A DNA stretch of 64,000 nt, from positions 819-64,818 of the forward strand of contig DJPQ01000085.1 of the NCBI GenBank assembly GCA_002439805.1. The letters are read 5' to 3'. Of this stretch, positions 42,306 to 50,652 are shown piece by piece. How positions within the stretch are numbered: the stretch's first letter is position 1; the number at the start of each line of letters is the position of its first letter. The translations under genes were made by a program, and so were the position numbers. The notes below the pieces were generated by a model that had not been told where the DNA came from, searched no databases, and saw only the letters and a list, made by a program, of their open reading frames with translations. Origin of the DNA: Bacteroidales bacterium UBA6408 (GTDB lineage: Bacteria; Bacteroidota; Bacteroidia; Bacteroidales; UBA932).

Positions 42306-42884
42306 TTACAACATGATGGCCTTCGCGACGCGGTCCGCCTTGACCTGTCCCGCCGCTGCGGCCACAATCGCGAGTCCGAACGCAATCGCGTGTCCGGCTC
42401 CCCGCGAGGTGATGAGATTTCTGTCGGTAACCACACCGGCCTCAGTCCTCACTACGGCTCCGGCATCCTCAAGCGCCTTCTCGAAGCCGGCGTAGCAGCA
42501 CATCTTCCTGCCGGCGATGCCGTGCAGCCTGCCGAGAACGACGCTCGGCGCGGCGCAGATGGCGGCTGTGATTCCGCCTTTGTCGAAATGCCTCTGTGCG
42601 ATTTCCAGCAGTTCCGTCTTCGCCGCAAGATTTGTCGAGCCGGGCATTCCTCCCGGAAAGACAAGCGCTCCCTGTCCGTCAATTTCCTTCGTGTCAAGCT
42701 CTTTCATAAATTCGCTCCAGCTCAGGTCTACGGCAATTCCTATTCCGTGCGAGCTTTTCACGAGTTTGTTTTCGGTGATTGAGACGGTCTTGACCTCAAG
42801 ACCGCCGCGTGTCATCATATCCACGGGGCACATCGCCTCCGCAATTTCATGTCCTTCTGCAAGGAAGAGATAGTTTGTTTCCAT
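42306..42884 (-). CDS. DJ-1/PfpI-family protein
   Basis: A 192-residue flavodoxin-like protein. METNYLFLAEGHEIAEAM matches the family start, the acid residue is the Glu of AEG-HE, LVFPGGMPGS is the strand before the elbow, and AAICAAPSVVLG holds the reactive cysteine. DJ-1 proteins act in thiol or glyoxal stress. The ATG at 42884 is chosen by homology; an ATG at 42899 would add five residues. It is divergent from alr with a 266-bp gap. Confidence 0.9.
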   Translation of the reverse strand: METNYLFLAEGHEIAEAMCPVDMMTRGGLEVKTVSITENKLVKSSHGIGIAVDLSWSEFMKELDTKEIDGQGALVFPGGMPGSTNLAAKTELLEIAQRHFDKGGITAAICAAPSVVLGRLHGIAGRKMCCYAGFEKALEDAGAVVRTEAGVVTDRNLITSRGAGHAIAFGLAIVAAAAGQVKADRVAKAIML

Positions 42885-43002
42885 TTTTTCTTCATTCATT
42901 TGCGGCAAGGGATACTCTCATTTCCAATTGCCAAAACCTTTCTTTCTATGGCAAATGCCGTGCAAATCTTACCTTTCTGTGCGAAAATTCATTAAAAAAT
43001 GG

Positions 43003-43010
43003 TACTTTTG
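43003..43010 (+). promoter_or_regulatory. Candidate -7 box for alr
   Basis: TACTTTTG about 140 nt before the alr start, leaving a long leader. The -33 region is weak. Confidence 0.4.
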
Positions 43011-43079
43011 CAGCCTGTTTTGCATGAGACTGGCGGATTTGGCGGGTTGAAGCGGAACTGAATGGAATTTGAAAGATGT

Positions 43080-43103
43080 TTTGAAGGTTTCTTTGAAGGT
43101 TTC
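43080..43103. repeat. 12-bp tandem duplication in the alr leader
   Basis: TTTGAAGGTTTC occurs twice head to tail, with a partial third unit (GATGTTTTGAA) just before it. Confidence 0.75.
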
Positions 43104-43132
43104 TTGGCGGATGCCAAGTGTTATTTATAGAG

Positions 43133-43144
43133 AAAGGAGGGGAT
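43133..43144 (+). promoter_or_regulatory. Strong Shine-Dalgarno sequence of alr
   Basis: AAAGGAGGGGAT ends 6 nt before the ATG at 43151, in a genome where SD sites are rare. It decides the start over a GTG at 43118 in the same frame. Confidence 0.8.
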
Positions 43145-43150
43145 AAATTT

Positions 43151-44272
43151 ATGTTCGGAGAGGATGATTTTTCGCGGCTGGAACTGAGTTTGCCGAACTG
43201 CGAGGCTAACTATAAGTATTTCAGAGGCTTGCTCAAGCCCACGACCAAACTGCTCGTGCTCGTGAAGGCGAATGCCTATGGACACGGGGCGGTGGAGTTC
43301 TCCCGTCTGATGGAAAGGGCGGGGGCGGACTATCTTGCCGTTGCCTACCCTGTCGAGGGAATGGAACTCCGTGCTGCCGGGATTCACAAGCCGATTCTTG
43401 TGCTCACTGCCGGAACGGACTTCTTCAACGAGATTATCGACAACAACCTTGAACCGAGCATTCCCAACCTCTGCTCGCTGAAGGCTCTATGCGACACTCT
43501 TGAGCAGCGCGACGCGCACAACTATCCGATACACATAAAGCTGGACACAGGCATGCACCGCCTCGGATTCATGACTTCCGAACTCGGGGAACTTGAGACA
43601 TTTCTCGCCTCGACCGACCGCGTGAAGGTGAAGTCGATTTTCTCGCACCTTGCGGCGGCTGAGGATCCGTCCAGCGACAGCTTCACTCTCGGCCAGATTG
43701 AGATGTTCAGCAGGAACGCCGCCTCATTGACGGAGGCTTTGGGTTATAAGCCGATGTGGCACATTCTGAACTCCGCCGGTATAGAGAGATTTCCAGAGTA
43801 CCAGTACGATATGGTGCGCCTCGGCATAGGGATTTACGGCATCAGCGCACTGCCGGGAGTGAAGCTTGCACCTGTCGCGTCGTTCAAGTGCAAGATTCTG
43901 CAAATCAAGCATCTCAAACCGGAGGACGGAACCATAGGCTACGGCCGCCATGGGCGGATTGCTTCTGAGGGGACTGTCATCGCCACCATTCCTGTGGGCT
44001 ATGCCGACGGGATTGACCGCCATCTTGGCTGCGGCCGCTGCTCCTTCCTGCTGAACGGTCATAGGGTGCCGACAATCGGAAACATCTGCATGGATATGTG
44101 TATGCTTGACATCACGGGCGTGCCGGCGCAGGTGGGCGACACCGTGACCATATTCGGAAAGGAGCCGACAATCTCCGAACTCGCGGACATTCTCGGCACC
44201 ATTCCTTATGAGATTCTCACCTCCGTTCCGCGCCGCATCGAGCGCGTGGTGGTTTCTGAACCGACATTATAG
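43151..44272 (+). CDS. alr: Alanine racemase
   Basis: A 373-residue PLP enzyme making D-alanine for peptidoglycan. The PLP lysine is in LVLVKANAYGHGAVEF, the IKLDTGMHRLGF block follows, and the opposite catalytic tyrosine is in PVGYADGIDR. Length is normal and there is no MurF-like N-terminal fusion, which some Bacteroidota have. The start at 43151 is supported by a strong SD. Its end overlaps the convergent nuclease gene by 6 bp. Confidence 0.96.
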   Translation: MFGEDDFSRLELSLPNCEANYKYFRGLLKPTTKLLVLVKANAYGHGAVEFSRLMERAGADYLAVAYPVEGMELRAAGIHKPILVLTAGTDFFNEIIDNNLEPSIPNLCSLKALCDTLEQRDAHNYPIHIKLDTGMHRLGFMTSELGELETFLASTDRVKVKSIFSHLAAAEDPSSDSFTLGQIEMFSRNAASLTEALGYKPMWHILNSAGIERFPEYQYDMVRLGIGIYGISALPGVKLAPVASFKCKILQIKHLKPEDGTIGYGRHGRIASEGTVIATIPVGYADGIDRHLGCGRCSFLLNGHRVPTIGNICMDMCMLDITGVPAQVGDTVTIFGKEPTISELADILGTIPYEILTSVPRRIERVVVSEPTL

Positions 44273-45847
44273 ACCCCAGTCGGAAGCGTTGAAAGTTGTT
44301 TTTGGCGCATTGGGGACATTCACGAAATATTTGAACCCAGTGAGGCTTTCGAGTTTCGAGACGGACATCATGTCCTTTGCGCTCAGTTTGTAGTTCACTC
44401 CTTTCTCTTTCGCGTTTGTTTCATGACGTAGCACGTATGCGACGCACTGAAGTTCATTTGCAGAACACTGCGTCACGGATTTGCCTGTGTTGCCTTTCTT
44501 TGTGCGCAGCATCGCGTAGTAGAACATTGTTGGCATGCTCACATCTGAACGCCCTCCGAACTGAATCTTCTTTGGCGTGTTTGTCTTGCCGTATATGTCG
44601 GTGTACTTGTCGAAATAACAGCCGATTACAATGTAGAGACTGTCGCTGCATACCTTTGTGTCCACCCAGTCCTCCAGTGTGTTCCACGGTGCTCCTCCGG
44701 TGTTGAAGCCGTCGGAATCCTGCGGTGCAATGTTGGAGTAGTAGAATACCTGTTTGTTTGTTTCTGTAGAGGAGGTCCTTTCCTTTGACCCCAACATGTG
44801 CCCCTTGTTGCATCCGCCCCCGGTCTTTTTTGACGAATATTGGATGTTAGACGGGATATATGGATCCTTTCCGTATGCATCTGTTCTCTTCGCTTTGTCT
44901 ATTGGGTGCAGGCTGTTGTGTCTGATTGCCGCTACCCAGACCGGACAATGATGACTTGCGCTGAAGCATACCGTGTAATTGCGTGCACGCTTTCCACTAT
45001 GTGCATATTTTTCGTTTCCGTTACATAGGTGGTATGCGTAGTATAGGTCACTGTTTTTTTTATCAATTCTGTAATTTCCAGTGACATTTGAACTTATCGC
45101 TGGCAGCTCGAACCAACCATAACCATCTGTATCTGTAGGCTTGGGGTCTGGATCCGGATTCGGGTTCGGATTCGGATTGGGGTCTGGATTTGGATCGGGG
45201 TTCGGATCGGGGTTCGGGTGGTTCTTGATGCCGGTGGCCTCGACGCGGCGGAAAAGAACCGCAGGCGTGCCGGTGGCGCTGACGGTGAAGGCTTCCTTTG
45301 ATGAATCCCAGACAAGGGCGGTCGTCTCGTCGGCGCTCTTGGGGCTGATCTGCACATAGCCCGTGCCGCCTTCGGAGAGGAGGACATCCCAGAGGTAGGC
45401 ATCGTCGGTGCTCTCCGTGTAGGAGCGTATGAACCCGCAGTTTCCGTCGTAGCCTATGTAGCCGACTCCCGCGACGTGCATGATGTAGGAATATTCATCG
45501 GCCTTTTTCAGCACCGTCTTGACATCGTCCGCCGAACTGCCCCAGAGAACACCGCCCGTGCGGATTTTCAGTGCCTTGCCGGCTTTGCCGTCTGAACCGT
45601 CGAGGGCGGCGAAGGGACCGACCGACTTCGTGTCGATGACGTGTGCCACGACATAGTCTCCGCTCCAGTCGTCGAGCAGCTCCGTGACGGGGACATAGTC
45701 GTCCTCAAGATATTCCTCCGTGCCGTCATTCCCCGGCATCTTGTCGCAGGATGTGAACGCGGCTCCGCCGAATGCGGCGACCGCAATGATGAGCAGAATT
45801 CTGCTCAAGAGGCTGAGCGTATTCTGACGCAAAAGATCATATTTCAT
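44267..45847 (-). CDS. Secreted DNA/RNA non-specific endonuclease, lipoprotein-like
   Basis: A 526-residue protein with an N-terminal hydrophobic signal and candidate lipobox FTSCDK. The first part (about 40-215) is a beta-rich domain of unknown role; then an Asn-Pro-Asp-Pro repeat linker; then a NUC1-type nuclease domain with CNKGHMLGS in place of the usual DRGH (catalytic His kept) and VFYYSNIAPQ holding the metal-binding Asn. It probably degrades extracellular nucleic acid for nutrients. The linker is coded by 6-bp-based repeats (45148-45222). Confidence 0.82.
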   Translation of the reverse strand: MKYDLLRQNTLSLLSRILLIIAVAAFGGAAFTSCDKMPGNDGTEEYLEDDYVPVTELLDDWSGDYVVAHVIDTKSVGPFAALDGSDGKAGKALKIRTGGVLWGSSADDVKTVLKKADEYSYIMHVAGVGYIGYDGNCGFIRSYTESTDDAYLWDVLLSEGGTGYVQISPKSADETTALVWDSSKEAFTVSATGTPAVLFRRVEATGIKNHPNPDPNPDPNPDPNPNPNPNPDPDPKPTDTDGYGWFELPAISSNVTGNYRIDKKNSDLYYAYHLCNGNEKYAHSGKRARNYTVCFSASHHCPVWVAAIRHNSLHPIDKAKRTDAYGKDPYIPSNIQYSSKKTGGGCNKGHMLGSKERTSSTETNKQVFYYSNIAPQDSDGFNTGGAPWNTLEDWVDTKVCSDSLYIVIGCYFDKYTDIYGKTNTPKKIQFGGRSDVSMPTMFYYAMLRTKKGNTGKSVTQCSANELQCVAYVLRHETNAKEKGVNYKLSAKDMMSVSKLESLTGFKYFVNVPNAPKTTFNASDWGL

Positions 45848-45924
45848 CTTATGTCTTGTTATGTGTTATTGTGCAAAACAAGGAATGGCGAACTGCAATT
45901 CCACACATTCCTTGTTCCGAACGC

Positions 45925-45956
45925 CAAATTTACAACTTAAATCCCATTTTTCCAAA
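45925..45956 (-). promoter_or_regulatory. Bacteroidota-type promoter of the nuclease gene
   Basis: On the minus strand TTTG (45956-45953), 20 bp, then TAAATTTG (45932-45925). The -33 element falls in the right arm of truncated repeat copy 5. Confidence 0.65.
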
Positions 45957-46023
45957 AGCAACCTGATGGTTGTGAGGATTTTGGCAAAACGGGCAACGCC
46001 GCAGACCGCTTTTTATTCGCCCC
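45952..46023 (-). repeat. Nested-hairpin 3' repeat element, copy 5 (3' truncated)
   Basis: Minus-strand copy 3' of the ABC-F gene. The left arm GGGGCGAATAAAAAGCGG, the GCGTT segment, CCAAAA/TTTTGG stem and tip CAACC-ATCA-GGTTG are present. The CTGCGG loop is reduced to C and everything after the second stem is missing, replaced by the promoter of the next gene. Confidence 0.75.
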
Positions 46024-46028
46024 GTCCT

Positions 46029-47909
46029 CTATTCGCTCCGTTCGTATAATTCCAACAACCGCATTTCGACTTCGTCCGTGCGGGAAATTATGGCTCCGAT
46101 GCGCTCGGAGGTCGCCTGAATCTCCCCGTATGGCATACTCGGAGCAGACAGCTTGGCTTCAAGGGTCGCCTTCTCGTCCGAGAGTGCCTGCAGTTCCTCC
46201 TCAAGAGCCTCCATCTCGCGCTGCTCTTTCCATGTCAGTTTCTTCTTCGCCGGGAAGGTCTGCCCGACCGAAGTTCCGCTGCCGGCCGCTGCCTTCCCCT
46301 GCGCCGGACCGCTTCCTGATGCTCCCGCCGTGTTCGTCCGCTCCTTCTCCCGCCGTTCGGCCTCCCGCTGCTTCGCCTTCTGCGCGGCCTCATAGTCCTT
46401 TATGTAGGCACGGTAGGAGCTGAAGTTGCCGATGAAGTCCTTCACGACGCCGTCGCCGCAGAAAACCAGCAGGTGCTCCACGAGGCGGTCGAGGAAATGG
46501 CGGTCGTGGGAGACGATGATCAGGCTGCCCTGATACTCGGCGAGGTATTCCTCAAGGATGTTCAGCGTCATGATGTCGAGGTCGTTGGTCGGCTCGTCGA
46601 GAATCAGCAGGTTCGGCTGCCGCATCAGAATCGTCAGCAGGTAGAGCCTGCGCCGCTCGCCGCCGCTGAGCTTGGACACCTTGTTGTTCAGCATATCGTG
46701 CGGGAACAGGAAGCGGTTCAGCAGGGCTGTGTCGTTCACTGTCTCAAGGACGGTCTGGTCTTCGTCAAAGCTCATCCCGCCCTGACGGTAGTAGCCGATT
46801 TTCAGCGATTCGCCGCGCTCTATCGTGCCGGTGTAGCCCTGAAGCTCGCCGGTCAGAAGGTCTATGAACGTGCTCTTGCCCACGCCGTTGCGCCCGACGA
46901 TGCCGATGCGGTCGCAGCGCTGGAACTTGTAGCTGAAATGGTCGAGGTAGCAGTCCGCGCCATAGTAGAAGCTTACATCCTTGCAGTCTATGACTTTGGT
47001 TCCCAGTCTGTTGGCAAGTTTCGCGTCTGAGGAGAACCCCTTGCCGCTCATTCCGGCGGAAACCGCCGACATATCCACGGATTTTGTGGAACGCACCTCC
47101 TCCGCCCTGTCCTTCAGCTCGTGGAAGGCGTCAATCCTGTATTTCGCCTTGCCGCTCCGGGCGCAGGGAGTGCTCCGCATCCACTCAAGCTCGCGGCGCA
47201 GGATGTTGCGCACCTTGTCCGTCTGGGCGTTCCAGTTGGAGATGCGCTCGTCGCGCTTTTCGAGGTAGTTCTGATAGTCTCCCCGGTAGGTATAGACCGC
47301 CCCGTGGTCCATCTCCATGACGATGTTGCAGACGCTGTCAAGGAAGTAGCGGTCGTGCGTGACCATCAGGAGAGTGCAGCGTGAGCGCTTGAGATAGGCC
47401 TCGAGGTATTCAATGGCGTCGATGTCGAGGTGGTTGGTAGGCTCGTCCATTATGAAGAAGTCCGCCTCTGAGGCGAGCATCTGCGTGAGCGCGACCCTCT
47501 TCACCCCTCCGCCGGACAGTTCCTTCATCGGCTGTCCGAAGTCGGTGAGCCCGAAATCGGTGAGCAGCCTTTTCACGCGAAGCTCATACTCCCACAGATG
47601 TTCCTCGTCGAGCTGCCGGGTGAACTCCGTGCTGCTGTCCATAATCTGGCGGAACAGCCCCTTCTCCGGGTCGAACTCATATTCCTGTTCGAGAAATGCT
47701 ATGCGTATGTCCTTGAGAAACAGAATCTTTCCGCCCGAATCGCTCTTGTCCTTCCCGGCAAGAATCCGCATAAGCGAAGTCTTTCCCGTCCCATTCGGCG
47801 CAATCAGCGCAATCTTGTCCCCCTCGTTAATGTTGAATCCGATGTGCTCGAAAAGAACCTTCGGCCCATACGATTTCGATATGTTCTCAATCTGAAGATA
47901 ACTTGCCAT
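46029..47909 (-). CDS. ABC-F family ATPase
   Basis: A 626-residue cytosolic protein with two ABC domains and no membrane part. Domain 1: Walker A APNGTGKTSL, signature ELSGGGVKRV, Walker B FFIMDEPTNHLD. Domain 2: GRNGVGKST, KLSGGERRRL, LLILDEPTNDLD. A charged linker and a C-terminal coiled coil (MEALEEELQALSDEKATLEA) follow, as in the Uup subgroup. ABC-F proteins act on ribosomes; Uup-like members are tied to ribosome assembly. Repeat copy 5 begins 6 nt after the stop codon. Confidence 0.93.
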   Translation of the reverse strand: MASYLQIENISKSYGPKVLFEHIGFNINEGDKIALIAPNGTGKTSLMRILAGKDKSDSGGKILFLKDIRIAFLEQEYEFDPEKGLFRQIMDSSTEFTRQLDEEHLWEYELRVKRLLTDFGLTDFGQPMKELSGGGVKRVALTQMLASEADFFIMDEPTNHLDIDAIEYLEAYLKRSRCTLLMVTHDRYFLDSVCNIVMEMDHGAVYTYRGDYQNYLEKRDERISNWNAQTDKVRNILRRELEWMRSTPCARSGKAKYRIDAFHELKDRAEEVRSTKSVDMSAVSAGMSGKGFSSDAKLANRLGTKVIDCKDVSFYYGADCYLDHFSYKFQRCDRIGIVGRNGVGKSTFIDLLTGELQGYTGTIERGESLKIGYYRQGGMSFDEDQTVLETVNDTALLNRFLFPHDMLNNKVSKLSGGERRRLYLLTILMRQPNLLILDEPTNDLDIMTLNILEEYLAEYQGSLIIVSHDRHFLDRLVEHLLVFCGDGVVKDFIGNFSSYRAYIKDYEAAQKAKQREAERREKERTNTAGASGSGPAQGKAAAGSGTSVGQTFPAKKKLTWKEQREMEALEEELQALSDEKATLEAKLSAPSMPYGEIQATSERIGAIISRTDEVEMRLLELYERSE

Positions 47910-47979
47910 ATATTCCTTGCTTTCATATATTTACGAGAATATGTATCCGCCTTTTACCGGATTGTATTCCCAGTGTTTG

Positions 47980-50493
47980 TCATATTTCCTTGAACGGGAT
48001 TCCGAAGTCCGCGTCATTCGCCTTCTTGTATTCGGCGCAGAAGGCCGCATACACGACCAGCGCCTCCTCGGTGCGTTTTTGCCGCCGCATGGCTCTGATT
48101 ACCGTCCGCAGGGCATTCTCGTCGGTAGGGTCGATGACCGCAATCATCTCGCCGATTTCGCACACGGCCTCATAGTCCTTTGCCCTGAAACGCGCGTCAA
48201 GCTCCTCCTGAAGCAGCGGAAGCACGATGTTCTCCGCCTTTTCCTTGAAGTCGTCGAAGATCTCGTCGCCTATGGACTTGAGGAACTTTCCGCCGGAGAT
48301 GATGCCGAGAATACGGTTTTTGTCGAGTTCCTTTTCCTTCAGCGCGGAGTTGAGCTCGAACCAGTCGCATGAGCAAGGGGGAGCGAGCTCGAGGTAGTAG
48401 CGTCCGTCGCGGTAGGCCACCGAGGCTCCTTCGAGCCGTGAAAGCGAGCGCCGGAGGTTGTTGAGGGCGACGCCTCTGGAGTTCTTGACCTTGTCCTCCT
48501 CCTTGTCCGGCCAGAGTATGCTGCTGAGGCGGCGGGTGGAGATGCCGTTGTCCCCGCGCTTGATGAGCAGGCAGAGTATGAGTATCTGCTGCGCCGTGAA
48601 CAGGGTCGTGATGTCCTTGCCCTCGTGGTCCATGACCGTGAAGTCGCCGAAGATGCTGATGCTGTCCGGCTTCTGGCTGTGGCGGAACATTTTTCTGCTG
48701 CCTGCCACGCCGTAGTTCCGTCCGAACTCCTCCGCCCGCCTTTCCCGTGCGCGTAAAAGTGCGGCGACCCCGCACAGAGCGGCGGCTGCACCCAATGCAC
48801 ACAGAACGACCGCCCACCATGGCAGCCCTCCGCCGCTTTCCCCGTCGAGCGGAGCCTCCGCCGCAGTGAGCGGCGGGTAGGCGAGCGAGTAAATCTTGAG
48901 GGTGGACTTGATGTCGTCCTCGAACTCCTGGACGGTGGCGAAGAAGCAGCCCAGCTCGCGGTCGAGCCACAGGTTGGCGTTCGTCCGCATCTTGTCCGAA
49001 ATGATGGGGATGCTGTCGCCGAGAATCTCGCGGCTTCCGTCGGCGATGGAGAAGCGGTAGAGGTAAAGTTCCGATTTCCCGACATATTCGGGGTAGCACA
49101 GGGTGTAGAACCGGTCGCCGTCGGTGCAGAGGTTCCGTACCGGCACCTTGTCCGCCTCGTCCCAGTCGAGCCTCCAGAGCAGAGTGCAGTTGCCCGTGCG
49201 CGGCTCCACGCGGTGAAGGTCGTAGAAATAGCGCCGTCCGACGACCTGCTCCCCGCATTCGTTGCCCATTCCGCCATATACATATATATACTTGTCGTCG
49301 CAGCCGGTGGAGGTGAAGTAGCGGGGATATATGACGTCGCCGCCGTGTTCCTTCCAGACCTCGTTCCATGTCCCCGACTTTTCGTCGAACTCGTAGAAAC
49401 TGCCGTTGTAGAGCATGTTCCCGAATCCTCCGAGTATGGTGTAGCGGCCGGACACGGGGTTGAAGAAGCATCCGTGGTGGTGCAGCGGCATTCCGAGCCG
49501 CTGTGTGCCGAGTGTTTTCCACTCGCCGGAGTCGAGGTCGAACTCGGCCGCCGACGGGCTGTCCTGCGGCACCTCGTCGTTGTAAACCTCGTAGCAGATG
49601 ACGCGCCTTCCGTCGGGAGTGACGAAGTTGTTGCCGAGCTTCATCTCGACCGGGCAGGGACTGCGGAAACGGAAGCTGTAGCTGCGGTCGCCCATCAGGT
49701 CCATCACCGTCATCTCGTCCTTGGTGAAGTAGAGAAACTCCTTTCTGAAGCTGTTGTAGGCGGCTCCGGCTATGCCGCTGTAGCTGAACGAACCTATCTC
49801 CTTCCAGCGCAGGGCGTCGTTTATGAGCCATTCGGGATTCTGTACGCTGCCCCTGAGCCTGTGGCGGGAATCCGGCACGCTGTTCCCCGTGCGCTGGTTG
49901 AGCGGGAAGAAGAACTCCCTGCCCGAGCCGCTCACGCGCAGTTCCCTTATCGCGAAGGCCGGAACGTCGATGATGTGGTCGCTCCTGCCGAACTCAAGTC
50001 CTGCACGAAGGCGGTCGGGAAGCCCCTCTGAATGAGCCGAGAAGGATTCCCCGGCGATGTCGAGCCGCACAGAGTCCTTAAGGAGGTCGAAGTCGAGCGC
50101 GACCCTGTGCCAGTGCAGGGGCTTCAGACGCTCGTGGGGGAGGGCAGCCTTGATGAGGCTGTGCCGTCCCTCCTCGTTCAGGCGCACGACTATGCTGTCG
50201 CCCCTGCTGTCGTAGGACAGGTTCCAGATGCGGCGGGAGTCGCTGCGGTCCTTGAGGCGGAAGAAATAGCCGAACTCGGCGGCAGGTCTCGTGTAGAGGC
50301 CGAATTCCATGCGGAACTCCCCGTTGAAGACCTCCGGCCGGTCGCCGAAGACATTGTAGGATGTGCGCTGGTCTATCCGTGCCTCCATTCCGTGAAATCC
50401 GAGACCTTGTGCGGGGCATTCGACGGCTCCGCAGAACAGCAGCGCGACTGTTGCGGCAGCGGACAGGAAGTGGGGAGCGGTTTTAATCTTCAT
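47980..50493 (-). CDS. Membrane-spanning kelch/LamG-type sensor with cytoplasmic SARP-like DNA-binding domain
   Basis: An 837-residue protein. A signal peptide (to about residue 29) precedes a LamG-like part and kelch-like repeats (ILGGFGNMLYNGSFYEFDE, YIYVYGGMGNECGEQ) up to about 540. One membrane helix follows (WAVVLCALGAAAALCGVAAL, about 558-580). Inside, residues 615-710 look like an OmpR/SARP winged helix (DSISIFGDFTVMDHEGKDIT, LSSILWPDKEEDKVKNSRGV) and the rest like a helical BTAD domain. There is no kinase or receiver. I infer a one-component transmembrane regulator, probably of the mannan locus that starts 159 bp away in the opposite direction. Confidence 0.7.
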   Translation of the reverse strand: MKIKTAPHFLSAAATVALLFCGAVECPAQGLGFHGMEARIDQRTSYNVFGDRPEVFNGEFRMEFGLYTRPAAEFGYFFRLKDRSDSRRIWNLSYDSRGDSIVVRLNEEGRHSLIKAALPHERLKPLHWHRVALDFDLLKDSVRLDIAGESFSAHSEGLPDRLRAGLEFGRSDHIIDVPAFAIRELRVSGSGREFFFPLNQRTGNSVPDSRHRLRGSVQNPEWLINDALRWKEIGSFSYSGIAGAAYNSFRKEFLYFTKDEMTVMDLMGDRSYSFRFRSPCPVEMKLGNNFVTPDGRRVICYEVYNDEVPQDSPSAAEFDLDSGEWKTLGTQRLGMPLHHHGCFFNPVSGRYTILGGFGNMLYNGSFYEFDEKSGTWNEVWKEHGGDVIYPRYFTSTGCDDKYIYVYGGMGNECGEQVVGRRYFYDLHRVEPRTGNCTLLWRLDWDEADKVPVRNLCTDGDRFYTLCYPEYVGKSELYLYRFSIADGSREILGDSIPIISDKMRTNANLWLDRELGCFFATVQEFEDDIKSTLKIYSLAYPPLTAAEAPLDGESGGGLPWWAVVLCALGAAAALCGVAALLRARERRAEEFGRNYGVAGSRKMFRHSQKPDSISIFGDFTVMDHEGKDITTLFTAQQILILCLLIKRGDNGISTRRLSSILWPDKEEDKVKNSRGVALNNLRRSLSRLEGASVAYRDGRYYLELAPPCSCDWFELNSALKEKELDKNRILGIISGGKFLKSIGDEIFDDFKEKAENIVLPLLQEELDARFRAKDYEAVCEIGEMIAVIDPTDENALRTVIRAMRRQKRTEEALVVYAAFCAEYKKANDADFGIPFKEI

Positions 50494-50652
50494 TTAATCT
50501 GAATCTTTGCGTAAAGGTAGAAATTAAATGCTTTATACAATAATTTTTTTAGTGGGATTATCGTAAATTTTTTCGGATTTAATCTTTCATTAACCTATTA
50601 TTTAATCTTACTCTCCTTACTTTGTGCCCACTAATCATTAAATCTATTAGAA

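Noticed and set aside
48197..49831. 544-codon minus-strand open frame
   Set aside because: Another frame of the kelch/SARP-like gene; Arg/His-rich with no domain.
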